A DNA stretch of 9,348 nt from an uncultured beta proteobacterium (GCA_903910495.1 CAIVZW010000653.1:1-9348); one strand, 5' to 3'; shown: positions 1-7,197, counted from the first letter of the stretch. A program made the numbers and translations. The notes: a model not told the origin generated them from the letters alone.

Positions 1-794
1 ATTTGTCCATCGAGCAGGCCGCACATCTTAGAGAACTCGCCGTCAGGATCACTCACGCCGAGCAGCACGAACGCGATCACCTGTCCGCGCTGCTGCACGA
101 CGACGTTCAGCCACAACTGGTGGCGGCGCGTCTGCTGCTCAGCAGCCTCGACGCCAAGACGGCGCCGGATGAAAGCCTGCGCCTTGCGAGCATGGCCTGC
201 GCGCACATCAGCCAGGTCATCCTGACGGCACGTACGCTGAGCTATCAGCTGAGTCCGCCGCTGGTGATCGAGCGCAGTCTGAAGCTGGCGCTGGAGTCCC
301 TGTTGCGCTGGGTGAGGCTTAACTTCCGGCTTGAGGTCGATCTGCTCAGCGCACCGGATGCCGAGCCCGGGAGCCTGGCACTGCGCATGCTGTGCTTCAA
401 CGCCGTGCGTGAGTTGCTGATGAACGTCGCCAAGCACGCTGGCACGACCCAGGCGACGGTCACGCTGCAACGCCTTGCCGGCGACCTGTTGCGTATCGAT
501 GTCGCTGACGGTGGCCACGGCTTCAATACGGACGGACTGGTCACGGACGGCCTGGACATGGACGGCCTGGACATGGACGGCCTGGACACGGACGGCCTGG
601 ACACGGACGGCTCAGGCCTCGCCTTGATCCAGCGGCGCGCGGGGATTTTCAGCGGTTCGCTGCAGATCATCAGCCAGCCCGGTCACGGTACGATCGCCAC
701 GCTGTTGCTGCCGCTCAGGCTGACCAGGGCTTCGGCGCCGCTCCGGCGCAAGCAACAAGAGAACACCCGTGCTCAAAATACTGATCGCCGATGA
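1..794 (+). CDS. Sensor histidine kinase, NarX/HisKA_3 type (5' partial)
   Basis: C-terminal transmitter part of a two-component sensor kinase that autophosphorylates on histidine and passes the phosphate to a response regulator, almost certainly the one encoded next. Numbering residues from the TTG at position 3, the HisKA_3 phosphoacceptor is His32 in the motif LLHDDVQPQL. The N box is RELLMNVAKHA with Asn141, the G1 box is DGGHG starting at Asp169, and a G2-like segment (GLALIQRRAGIFSGSLQI) follows. A dimerisation helix ahead of an HATPase_c domain in this order is the NarL-partner kinase layout. The gene must begin left of the window: there is no sensor domain here, and the TTG at 3 has no upstream sequence to judge it by. 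Between G1 and G2 the ATP-lid region is swollen by a 5-residue tandem repeat (see the repeat entry). The stop overlaps the start of the response regulator by 26 nt, so the two are co-transcribed and probably translationally coupled. The signal sensed is unknown. Confidence 0.9.
   Translation, partial: LSIEQAAHLRELAVRITHAEQHERDHLSALLHDDVQPQLVAARLLLSSLDAKTAPDESLRLASMACAHISQVILTARTLSYQLSPPLVIERSLKLALESLLRWVRLNFRLEVDLLSAPDAEPGSLALRMLCFNAVRELLMNVAKHAGTTQATVTLQRLAGDLLRIDVADGGHGFNTDGLVTDGLDMDGLDMDGLDTDGLDTDGSGLALIQRRAGIFSGSLQIISQPGHGTIATLLLPLRLTRASAPLRRKQQENTRAQNTDRR
528..611 (+). repeat. 15-bp in-frame tandem repeat in the kinase ATP lid
   Basis: Units of 15 bp start at 528, 543, 558, 573, 588 and 603; the last is incomplete. 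The consensus is (A/T)(C/T)GGACGGCCTGGAC, encoding T/M-D-G-L-D. The array covers about residues 176-203 of the kinase fragment, between the G1 box and the G2-like glycines. Units three and four are identical (the ATG variant), and the second and fifth are identical to each other, which points to recent slippage or unequal recombination. Because the unit is a multiple of three, gain or loss of copies keeps the reading frame. Confidence 0.9.
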
Positions 795-1407
795 CCACGC
801 CGTAGTCCGCAGCGGGCTGCGCCAGTTTCTCGCTGAGGCCACCGACTGCCGCATCACCGGCGAGGCCAGCAGCGGGCGCGAGGCCCTGGCGCTTATCGAA
901 GCCGGACACTGGGATCTGCTGCTCCTCGATATCGGCCTGCCCGACGCGAACGGCATCGATCTGCTCCGGCGCATCAAGCAACTGAAGCCCTTGCTGCCCG
1001 TACTCATCTTCAGCATGAACGCCGAAGACGAGTATGCGCTGAGTGCATTCGAAGCCGGCGCTGCCGGTTACCTGCAGAAGGACAGCCTGCCCGGGGAAAT
1101 CCTCCAGGCCATCCGGCGTTGCTGCAACGGCGAGCACTATCTGAGCCCGTCTCTAACCACCAAGTTGCTCACCGGAAACGTCATTCCCGCCATAAGGCAA
1201 CTGCACGATGACCTGTCCCGGCGCGAATTCACGATCATGCAACACCTTAGCCGTGGCCGGGCACTCACCGCCATTGCCGAATCCCTGTATCTCAGTCCAA
1301 AGACGGTGAGTACCTACCGCGCCCGCCTCCTGGAGAAACTGAAGCTCCAGAACAACAGCGAACTGACCCGTTACGTGATCAAGCACAAACTGGATCCGTC
1401 GCCGTGA
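769..1407 (+). CDS. Response regulator, NarL/FixJ family (REC + LuxR HTH)
   Basis: A 212-residue DNA-binding response regulator, the usual length for the NarL family and the likely partner of the kinase just upstream. The receiver domain (about 1-120) has the acidic pair Asp8/Asp9 in ILIADDH, phosphoacceptor Asp54 in LLLLDIGLPD, the switch residue Ser82 and invariant Lys104 in GYLQKD. The LuxR-type helix-turn-helix covers about 149-207, with the typical AIAESLYLSPKTVSTYRARLLEKL segment split here as AIAESLYLSPKTVSTYRARL and EKL. The start is a GTG inside the end of the kinase gene; the conserved beta-1 strand begins two residues later, so no downstream start fits. A weak AAGAGA lies six bases before it. 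The target promoters are unknown; nothing in the window shows a recognisable binding site for it. Confidence 0.93.
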   Translation: MLKILIADDHAVVRSGLRQFLAEATDCRITGEASSGREALALIEAGHWDLLLLDIGLPDANGIDLLRRIKQLKPLLPVLIFSMNAEDEYALSAFEAGAAGYLQKDSLPGEILQAIRRCCNGEHYLSPSLTTKLLTGNVIPAIRQLHDDLSRREFTIMQHLSRGRALTAIAESLYLSPKTVSTYRARLLEKLKLQNNSELTRYVIKHKLDPSP

Positions 1408-1430
1408 CACGCTGCTCCGGTCCGGACGCC

Positions 1431-1472
1431 GTGTAGGCGAAACCCTACACTCGCTGCGCTCTTCGCCTACAC
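1431..1472. repeat. Perfect 11-bp inverted repeat with an alternative inner hairpin
   Basis: GTGTAGGCGAA (1431-1441) is exactly complementary to TTCGCCTACAC (1462-1472), with a 20-nt spacer. The first seven bases can pair instead with CCTACAC at 1444-1450, giving a small hairpin with a 6-nt loop, so the two folds exclude each other. It lies in the 94-nt gap between the response regulator and the PAS kinase. No T-run follows on either strand, so it is not a classical intrinsic terminator. A REP-like dispersed palindrome or an mRNA-stabilising or processing hairpin are the likeliest readings. Confidence 0.75.
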
Positions 1473-1501
1473 AGATCGAGGCGCAGGCTGATAGCAATGA
1501 A

Positions 1502-2911
1502 GTGCAAAATGGCTCATCATATTTCATGTCTTTGATGAAAATGCCATTACAGATGCCCGAGTTGTTCTCCTATGCCGCATTGCTGGACAAAACCCAGCTC
1601 TGGCTGAGCAAGGGCCAGCAGCATGCTGACGCCGTCAGCCCGGACGTGAGCAGCGGGCTGTCGGATGACGATAGATTCCGCTCCTCCGTTAGTAGCACAA
1701 TTTCCGCCGCTAAGCTGCCGGTTGCTGCGGCCTGGTGCTTGATCAGCGCGACAGGCCGCATCCTGCACGCCCATCCGAACACCAGCGCCTTGCTCGGCGT
1801 CAGCGCGGAAGATCTGCTCAGGCATGCGTTCTCACACTTCATCGTCAGCGACGACAGGGCGGTCTTCGCCCAGTTGCACGAGCATCTGATCACGACCCAG
1901 GAACCTCAGGCCTGCGCATTGCGGATGCGCACGGCGGGCGGCACGCCATTCTGGGTCAATCTGGCCGCCAGTGCGGCACAGGACGCCGAGGGTGAGCTGA
2001 AGCTGAGCATCATCCTGAGCACTATCGACGAGCGCCGGCGTGCCAAGGAGGCCCTTGAGCAGCACTGCGATTACCTTGAAAAACTCGTTCTCTCATGCAG
2101 CAGCCAACTGGCGCAGAGCCGCGACGCCGCCGAAGCCGCCAGCCACGTCTTCCTGAGCAACGTTGGTCATGAACTGCGCACGCCCCTGGTTCCGATCATG
2201 GGCATGACCGAACTGGCGCTGAACCGTGCCAGCGATCCCGTGCAGATCGAGCAGCTCACCGTGATCGCGCAAGCCTCCCGGAATTTATTGGACAGCATCA
2301 ACGACATCCTGTTTCTGGTCAGCCTGCAGGCCGGCCCGCTGCTCCTGGAAGAGGCGGATTTCTCGCTCGCGCAAGTCCTCGACGACGCCCTGCGCATGCA
2401 GGGGGATCAGGCGCAAGCCAAGGATCTGCGCCTGTCTCGGGAAATTGCCCCGACCCTGCCCGAGCTCCTGTGCGGTGACGCCTTGCGCTTGAAGCAGATC
2501 GTTCTCTGTTTCCTCAGCAATGCCATCAAGTTCTCCGAGCATGGGGAGATCACCGTCTGCGTGCAGATCCTGGAAAAAGATCGTGGCCGCCTGTTCCTGT
2601 GCGTCGAGGTTAGCGATCATGGACCCGGCCTGAGCCCCGGACAGCAGACCCGGATGTTCGATGCCTTCACCCAGGCGGATGTCTCCACTACCCGCAAGAA
2701 TGGCGGTCTTGGCCTCGGCCTGACCATCGCCAAAGCCCTCGCCAGACTGATGGGTGGCGAGGCCGGGGTGATCAGCACGGAAGGCGTCGGCAGCACCTTC
2801 TGGGCAACGCTCTGGCTGAAGCGGGCGGTCGCACCCGACAGCACGGCCGGGAGAGAGTGGAGCGATTTTCCCAGTAAGCTCAGCGAAACTTTCTGTCTTG
2901 ATGGCGGATGA
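1502..2911 (+). CDS. PAS-domain sensor histidine kinase (probable truncated hybrid kinase)
   Basis: A 469-residue protein with no predicted membrane segment, so probably cytoplasmic. Numbering is from the GTG at 1502. After a nonconserved N-terminus, residues about 75-160 form a PAS/PAC sensor domain (ending in the PAC-like TPFWVNLAAS and LKLSIILSTIDERRRAKEAL). A coiled linker follows, then a HisKA domain with phosphoacceptor His223 in NVGHELRTPLVPIMG. The HATPase_c domain has the N box with Asn340 (LSNAIKFSEHG), G1 DHGPG from Asp372, the F box FDAFTQAD, and G2 GGLGLGL near 401, all intact. The kinase core should therefore be active. This is the arrangement of BarA/ArcB-like hybrid kinases, but the frame ends after LWLKRAVAPD plus a short nonconserved tail, and receiver-like sequence continues in another frame (next entry). 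The start is uncertain: GTG 1502, ATG 1526, 1535, 1541 and 1553 are all possible, none has a clear Shine-Dalgarno, and all lie before the PAS domain. Confidence 0.88.
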   Translation: MQNGSSYFMSLMKMPLQMPELFSYAALLDKTQLWLSKGQQHADAVSPDVSSGLSDDDRFRSSVSSTISAAKLPVAAAWCLISATGRILHAHPNTSALLGVSAEDLLRHAFSHFIVSDDRAVFAQLHEHLITTQEPQACALRMRTAGGTPFWVNLAASAAQDAEGELKLSIILSTIDERRRAKEALEQHCDYLEKLVLSCSSQLAQSRDAAEAASHVFLSNVGHELRTPLVPIMGMTELALNRASDPVQIEQLTVIAQASRNLLDSINDILFLVSLQAGPLLLEEADFSLAQVLDDALRMQGDQAQAKDLRLSREIAPTLPELLCGDALRLKQIVLCFLSNAIKFSEHGEITVCVQILEKDRGRLFLCVEVSDHGPGLSPGQQTRMFDAFTQADVSTTRKNGGLGLGLTIAKALARLMGGEAGVISTEGVGSTFWATLWLKRAVAPDSTAGREWSDFPSKLSETFCLDGG

Positions 2912-3110
2912 CGATCCCGGGCATGGGGCTGAGCTGACAGAGGCCGGCCTGCAGGCGGACGTAGCGAACAATTCCAGGCAAGCTACGTCGGACTATTGCC
3001 GTCTGTGCACCGAACTCTGCCCTCGCTTCGTGCCGCTCAAGTTGTCAGACCAGCATGAACTTGGCGCGAGTTGGGTGGAACAAGCGGAAGGTCGCACACG
3101 CAAGTCCTGA
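2868..3110 (+). pseudogene. Frameshifted, decayed receiver-domain remnant of the hybrid kinase
   Basis: In the third plus frame, overlapping the last 44 bases of the kinase, the translation reads FPVSSAKLSVLMADDDPGHG and then AELTEAGLQADVANNSRQA. This is the typical start of a hybrid-kinase receiver: beta-1 strand, acidic triad (MADDDP, where families usually have VDDNP or EDDP), helix 1 ending in EAGLQ, and beta-2 DVANN with the following G-R-Q/E-A. Helix 1 is several residues short, and the sequence after about position 2990 no longer resembles a receiver: the phosphoacceptor Asp, switch Thr/Ser and Lys are absent. A shift somewhere around 2850-2890 separates it from the kinase frame. It could begin translation at ATG 2901 as a 69-residue peptide, but I see no ribosome binding site. 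Best read as debris of the C-terminus of the upstream kinase. Confidence 0.7.
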
Positions 3111-3174
3111 ATCTTCCCTCGCCCTGCGGGCATGTTTGTTGGCAGGCGGTAAGGCGGCGGCAAATCGATGCCCG
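2958..3174. other. Intergenic segment with an 8-bp inverted repeat; junction between the two blocks
   Basis: GACGTAGC (2958-2965) and GCTACGTC (2982-2989) form a perfect inverted repeat with a 16-nt spacer, inside the receiver remnant. The rest, up to the stop of the enolase gene, gives no recognisable protein in any frame. A small GCCC-TGC-GGGC hairpin lies near 3120-3130 but has no T-run, so I could not identify a terminator for the minus-strand operon or for the kinase. The segment separates high-GC plus-strand signalling genes from the low-GC minus-strand enolase gene. Confidence 0.45.
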
Positions 3175-4464
3175 TCAAGGTTCAACAAACATGTCTTCAT
3201 AATGCTTTGAGGGCATGAAGATTCCCCCGCTTTTATCGTAATAATCCTGGTCCAGATCAAATACCCCATTTCTGGTTATTGACCATTCGGCGTCCTGCTG
3301 CGGATGGTAAGTGCGCATCGCCGGCCAGTTCCTGTAATTCTGGTGGCCATTGGTTTCGAGCAGTCCCGAACCAATGCCCGGGAACGGAGCCAGGCGCGCT
3401 GCTACATTTTTGTTCCATTCAACGAGAATGGGATTGATGGTTAAATCGGCACAGAAGCAGGGTATGTTTCGTTCATAAGCGGCCTGGGCTATTTTCATCG
3501 TCATGCTTAAGGTTTTCGCTATGGCTTTTAAGGCGATTGCTTTATACCCCATTTGCATGCGTTTGATGGCATCCACATCGGTATGGGCACTTTCGTCGGC
3601 CGCAATACGGGCCGGGATATCTGTAATATCGGCTTCAAATTCTTCGGCAAAAGGTTCTTCAATAAGTGCAATCTGCTCGAAAGCGCCGATTTTTCGGGCA
3701 TGATCCAGCAAGCGCAACAGGGTTTCCTTTTTCTCGTAGCGTTGATTGGCATCGAAATAGTAGGGCAGCCTTCCATCTGCGGTATGCACAGTGCGGGCAT
3801 TGCCTATGGCCTGGTGTATGGCAGAAAGTCGCGCCTTGTCTTTTTCGAGCATTTCTGCCTGGGTGCCAGGCTGGCCAATTTTTATTTTCATGAAGAAATA
3901 GCCTTGCTCAACAGCGGCCTTTATTTCCTCTACCGGAATGCTGTACGCCATCAACGGGATACTTGCCACCTGTCCATGATGGTTTGCCAAAGCGGGCTGA
4001 TAAGCAGCCGGTATGATCTCATCAAAAGTATGCATTCCGTTTTCTGCGGCGTAGATCAGCCATGCGGCATTATCAATGCCAACCAGCGCATTCAAGGCAA
4101 ACGTTTTGCGCAGCTCAGGGTTGCCGGATATTTTTTTCCCGTATTCATGGACGTCATCCAGAACCGAGTCCAGTAAATCGACGGGGGTAATAAAGGGAAT
4201 TCCGTTTATCAATTGCAGCGCATATTCAGTCAGGGCAAACATCAGGGCATTACTTCCGCTTTCGGAATGTGCCGCAAACACGGTGGCATCGCTCCACAGA
4301 ACATTTTGCGTACATAAGCCGATTTTTCTGATGCCTGACTGGCTTCTGAGAAGAGCGACCGTCTGCCATATCTCGGTCATGTAAGCCCCCTTGAAACCAA
4401 AGGGACGAATCAGGGGTTCACGCTCAAAGTTGGAGTCCACTGCTGAAATAGTGATTTTTTTCAT
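3175..4464 (-). CDS. Enolase-superfamily enzyme, mandelate racemase/muconate lactonizing (MR/MLE) type
   Basis: A 429-residue cytoplasmic enzyme, longer than the usual 350-400 for the superfamily. These enzymes bind Mg2+ and remove the proton alpha to a substrate carboxylate, leading to racemisation, epimerisation, cycloisomerisation or dehydration. The C-terminal barrel motifs are visible: the KxK pair Lys193/Lys195 in FMKIKIGQPG, metal ligands Asp238 (YYFDANQRY), Glu269 (ALIEEPF) and Asp290 (RIAADES), and a lysine on the sixth strand, Lys313 in IALKAIAKT. Lysines on both faces place it with the MLE/dipeptide-epimerase group rather than the mandelate racemase (His/Asp) group. The N-terminal capping domain (REPLIRPFGFKGAYMTEIWQ) resembles uncharacterised family members; the substrate is not predictable. 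It is the last gene of the ABC operon, 35 nt after the ATPase, with a weak GGAAA before its ATG. Four 60-base lines in it total about 49% GC against 60-72% in single lines of its neighbours, suggesting separate ancestry. Confidence 0.88.
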   Translation of the reverse strand: MKKITISAVDSNFEREPLIRPFGFKGAYMTEIWQTVALLRSQSGIRKIGLCTQNVLWSDATVFAAHSESGSNALMFALTEYALQLINGIPFITPVDLLDSVLDDVHEYGKKISGNPELRKTFALNALVGIDNAAWLIYAAENGMHTFDEIIPAAYQPALANHHGQVASIPLMAYSIPVEEIKAAVEQGYFFMKIKIGQPGTQAEMLEKDKARLSAIHQAIGNARTVHTADGRLPYYFDANQRYEKKETLLRLLDHARKIGAFEQIALIEEPFAEEFEADITDIPARIAADESAHTDVDAIKRMQMGYKAIALKAIAKTLSMTMKIAQAAYERNIPCFCADLTINPILVEWNKNVAARLAPFPGIGSGLLETNGHQNYRNWPAMRTYHPQQDAEWSITRNGVFDLDQDYYDKSGGIFMPSKHYEDMFVEP

Positions 4465-4499
4465 TGCTTTGTTTTCCGCTACAAGCGCATGACTAACGA

Positions 4500-5285
4500 C
4501 TAATGGTCGAGAATGCCTTGTGAGTAAAAATGTGCCCGTACTTTTTTGGCATAGACCGAAAACTCGGGCGAACCCATCATGTCCAGGGTCCGTGGGCGGG
4601 GCAGGTCAATGTCGTAGATGGCGGCGATTGAACTGGGGCGTTCGCTCATCACAATCACCCGGTCGGAAAGGAACACCGCCTCCGGGATGCTGTGGGTGAT
4701 CAGCAATACGGTCTTTTTCGACTCCAGCCAGATCCGCTGCAACTCAAGATTCATCTTCTCGCGGGTCAAGGCATCAAGCGCGCCAAAAGGTTCGTCCATG
4801 AGCAATACCGAAGGGTCGTGCAGAAGAGCACGGCAAATGGATGCCCGCTGCTGCATGCCGCCAGACAACTGCCAGGGGTATTTCCCCTCAAAGCCCTCGA
4901 GCCCTGCCATGGTGATCAGTCGTTGGGCCTTGGCCAAGGCATCGGCTTTGGGCATGCGGCGAATTTCGGCCTGCAGCAGGATGTTGTCCAGCACGGTTCG
5001 CCAGGCAAGCAGCACCGCACTCTGAAACACGATGCCAACATCTTTTTGGGGGCCATTGATAGGCTGTCCCGACAGGGTTAGCATCCCCCCCGTGACGGAT
5101 AACAGACCCGCTATCATTTTCAGCAGCGTACTCTTGCCGCAACCCGAAGGCCCGACGACTGAAACGAACTCGCCATCACGTATCGAAAAGTCGAGGCGTT
5201 TAAGCGACTCAACAGGTCCGTCCTTGGTCTGATAGACCTTGGTGACAGCGCGCGCTTCAATCAGGGGGGCGTTGGGCATGGGCAT
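4500..5285 (-). CDS. ABC transporter ATP-binding protein, NitT/TauT (SsuB-like) family
   Basis: A 261-residue cytoplasmic ATPase that powers the ABC importer encoded upstream in the same operon. All nucleotide-binding motifs are intact: Walker A GPSGCGKST (45-53), Q-loop Gln88 (GIVFQSAVLLAWRTV, the Q-S/D-x-x-L-x-x-W-x-T-V form typical of the nitrate/sulfonate/taurine family), signature LSGGMQQR (140-147), Walker B VLLMDEPFGALD with Asp164/Glu165, and H-loop His198 (LITHSIPEA). The first ATG (5285) has only a weak upstream purine run; the ATG two codons later (5279) is equally possible. It lies 54 nt after the binding-protein gene and 35 nt before the enolase gene. Family members import nitrate, sulfonates, taurine, thiamine pyrimidines or aromatic acids, so the fold alone does not tell the substrate. 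Confidence 0.95.
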   Translation of the reverse strand: MPMPNAPLIEARAVTKVYQTKDGPVESLKRLDFSIRDGEFVSVVGPSGCGKSTLLKMIAGLLSVTGGMLTLSGQPINGPQKDVGIVFQSAVLLAWRTVLDNILLQAEIRRMPKADALAKAQRLITMAGLEGFEGKYPWQLSGGMQQRASICRALLHDPSVLLMDEPFGALDALTREKMNLELQRIWLESKKTVLLITHSIPEAVFLSDRVIVMSERPSSIAAIYDIDLPRPRTLDMMGSPEFSVYAKKVRAHFYSQGILDH

Positions 5286-5339
5286 GAAGAACTCTAATTG
5301 ACAGGTCTGGGTAGAAGAGAGGGATTGAGCAAGACCCGC

Positions 5340-6359
5340 TTAATCTGCCGGAAGGAAATCGAGCGTTACGTAATCTTCAGGTTTGCCACGGGTGGCAGGA
5401 TCCATGCCGCCGTACTGAACCAGCAGATCAAGCGTATCGTTCACGTTTTTCATCGAGACCCGGTAGGGGCGCAGGCTGGCGGTTTCTTTGGTGTGATACA
5501 ACGCCACGCTTTGCTTCATGCCGACGATCAGTGATTCACGTACCCCGACTTTGGGGTTGGCCTTGAGCATCGCGTCGACGGCCGCTTCCGGGCTCTTTTC
5601 GGCGGCTTCGGCAGCGCGCGTCGAGGCGCGCATGAAACGCTTCACAAGATCCGGGTTATCGCTCAGCAGATTCTTGTTGGCGACAATGCCGGAGTTGATC
5701 TGGCTGATACCGGAATCGGCAAAGCGGATTGCAGTGACCGGTTTGCCTGTGGCATCCTGCAGCTTGACGGATTGATCCATCACCGAACCGAGCAGCAGGT
5801 CGGCCTGGCCGTTCATGACGGCGTTGAGTTTGGTCTGTCCGTCGCCCGATACGATCTTGATCTGATCCGGCTGGATGTTGTTGACTTTGAGGAACAGAGG
5901 CCACATCTGCGAGACCGCGTCACCCGGTGTGGTGGCCACTGTTTTCCCGATAATGTCTTTCGCGGTTTTGATGTTTTTTTCAGAGAAGCCCATGGCCGCC
6001 ATCGGGCTCAGTTGAAACAGCACGCCAGTCGATTTGAGCGGAGCGCCCTTGGCGGCAGCCTTGATCATGGTGCCGATGTCGATGTAGCCGAAGGTTGCGG
6101 ACTTTGCCGCCACGGCCTGAGCGGTAACGCCAGAGCCCCGGCCTTCCTGGATTTCGAGTTCAATGCCCTCGTCGGCATAGAAGCCGCGTTCCTTGCCCAG
6201 AAAGAAAGGAGCATGTTCGCTGTACAGGTACCAGTTGAGCATCAGTATGACTTTTTCCTGGGGTTTGGCCTGCGCCTGCGCCTGTGCCTGCGCCGGAATC
6301 ACGGTCAATGCCAGTGCCAATACGCTACTTGCAATCAAGCTGGGGATCAGTTTTCTCAT
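5340..6359 (-). CDS. ABC transporter periplasmic substrate-binding protein, NMT1/SsuA-like
   Basis: A 339-residue secreted binding protein of the NitT/TauT importer. The signal peptide is MRKLIPSLIASSVLALALTV plus IPAQA, with cleavage likely after residue 25; several Ala-Gln pairs straddle the site, encoded by a GCCTGC-type hexamer repeat (about 6268-6296). The mature protein starts with VILMLNWYLYSEHAPFFLGK and then GFYADEGIELEIQEGRGSG, the typical NMT1/THI5-like opening, followed by FGYIDIGTMI, DIIGKTVATTPGDA and LNAVMNGQADLLLG, all family landmarks. The ATG at 6359 is chosen because AAGGAG (6372-6367 on the minus strand) sits seven bases before it; a longer frame from a TTG at 6410 would push the signal peptide inside the protein. 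It follows the permease by 57 nt. The ligand is unknown; NMT1-like proteins bind pyrimidines, sulfonates, nitrate or aromatic carboxylates. Confidence 0.94.
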   Translation of the reverse strand: MRKLIPSLIASSVLALALTVIPAQAQAQAQAKPQEKVILMLNWYLYSEHAPFFLGKERGFYADEGIELEIQEGRGSGVTAQAVAAKSATFGYIDIGTMIKAAAKGAPLKSTGVLFQLSPMAAMGFSEKNIKTAKDIIGKTVATTPGDAVSQMWPLFLKVNNIQPDQIKIVSGDGQTKLNAVMNGQADLLLGSVMDQSVKLQDATGKPVTAIRFADSGISQINSGIVANKNLLSDNPDLVKRFMRASTRAAEAAEKSPEAAVDAMLKANPKVGVRESLIVGMKQSVALYHTKETASLRPYRVSMKNVNDTLDLLVQYGGMDPATRGKPEDYVTLDFLPAD

Positions 6360-6416
6360 GGCTTTTCTCCTTGTCGTGCGGGTTGAGTAAATGAAGCGTG
6401 CGGTAAACAATAAAAC

Positions 6417-7190
6417 TCAGAACAATTGGCGTTGTGATGCATGCCAGGGAATCATCAGGCGTTCAACGATATCGATGGCCATAAAGAGAATGACCCCAAT
6501 TGAAGACAGTACGACCAATGCCGCGAACATCAGGGGCAGGTCGAAGTTTCCGTTTGCGACCTGCAGCACGTAGCCAATGCCCGAGTTGGAGCCTACAAAT
6601 TCACCGACGACCGCACCGACTACCGCCAGGGTGATTGAAACTTTGAGGCCGCTGAAGATGGCGGGCAGTGCATGCGGCAGACTGATCTTCAAGAAGGTCT
6701 GCAAACGGCTGGCTCCCATGGAGCGAGCCAGATCCAGCATGTCCGGTTCAACCGATTTGAAGCCCATCACGGTGGATACCACGACCGGGAAAAAGCCGAG
6801 CAAGAAGGCTGAAATGATCTTGGGCAGGATGCCGAAGCCAAACCAGACCACGAACAAGGGTGCAATCGCAATTTTCGGGATGCTCTGTGAGAACACGAGC
6901 AACGGATAGACATAAGATTCAACCACTCTTGAATAGGCGATAATCATTGCAATCGGAATGCCAAAGATAATGGTCAGGGCAAAACCGCCGAGCGTGGCTT
7001 GTGTGGTTTTCCAGCTTTCCTGCAGCAGGCGGCTCCATTCAGAGACCAATTGCCCCACCACCTGTTCTGGACGTGGAATCAGGTAGGCGGGAATTGCGAA
7101 GATGCGAATGGCCAGATCCCACAACACCAGAAGCAGAATAATCAGCAGAAAAGGCCTGAGCGCAGGGAACATCATCAGTCGGCGCAGCAT
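6417..7190 (-). CDS. ABC transporter permease, NitT/TauT (SsuC-like) family
   Basis: A 257-residue inner-membrane protein, the translocation channel of the importer. The N-terminal membrane helix FLLIILLLVLWDLAI is followed by the periplasmic stretch IPAYLIPRPEQVV that opens many SsuC/TauC-type permeases, then further hydrophobic segments (about six in all). The cytoplasmic EAA loop that docks on the ATPase is DLARSMGASRLQTFLKISLP, matching the pattern EAA-x3-G-x9-I-x-LP with small changes. First structural gene of the operon. I prefer the ATG at 7190 because GGAGA (7202-7198 on the minus strand) stands seven bases upstream; an in-frame ATG at 7223 would add eleven residues (MTLYGQNGDFP) but has no good ribosome binding site. 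With the promoter at 7443-7415 this leaves a leader of about 185-220 nt. Confidence 0.94.
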   Translation of the reverse strand: MLRRLMMFPALRPFLLIILLLVLWDLAIRIFAIPAYLIPRPEQVVGQLVSEWSRLLQESWKTTQATLGGFALTIIFGIPIAMIIAYSRVVESYVYPLLVFSQSIPKIAIAPLFVVWFGFGILPKIISAFLLGFFPVVVSTVMGFKSVEPDMLDLARSMGASRLQTFLKISLPHALPAIFSGLKVSITLAVVGAVVGEFVGSNSGIGYVLQVANGNFDLPLMFAALVVLSSIGVILFMAIDIVERLMIPWHASQRQLF

Positions 7191-7197
7191 CGGGAAG

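Noticed and set aside
2285..2971. Long minus-strand open frame (228 codons) opposite the PAS kinase
   Set aside because: Antisense shadow in high-GC DNA; the plus strand encodes a complete HisKA-HATPase core there.
3553..4176. Long plus-strand open frame (207 codons) opposite the enolase gene
   Set aside because: It is antisense to an enzyme whose catalytic motifs are all intact, and its translation has no recognisable domain.
6268..6296. Hexanucleotide repeat as a phase-variation tract
   Set aside because: It only encodes Ala-Gln pairs around the signal peptide cleavage site; few imperfect copies, and a 6-bp unit would not shift the frame.
5772..6386. Long plus-strand open frame (204 codons) opposite the binding-protein gene
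   Set aside because: Shadow of a well-supported secreted binding protein; no domain or ribosome binding site.
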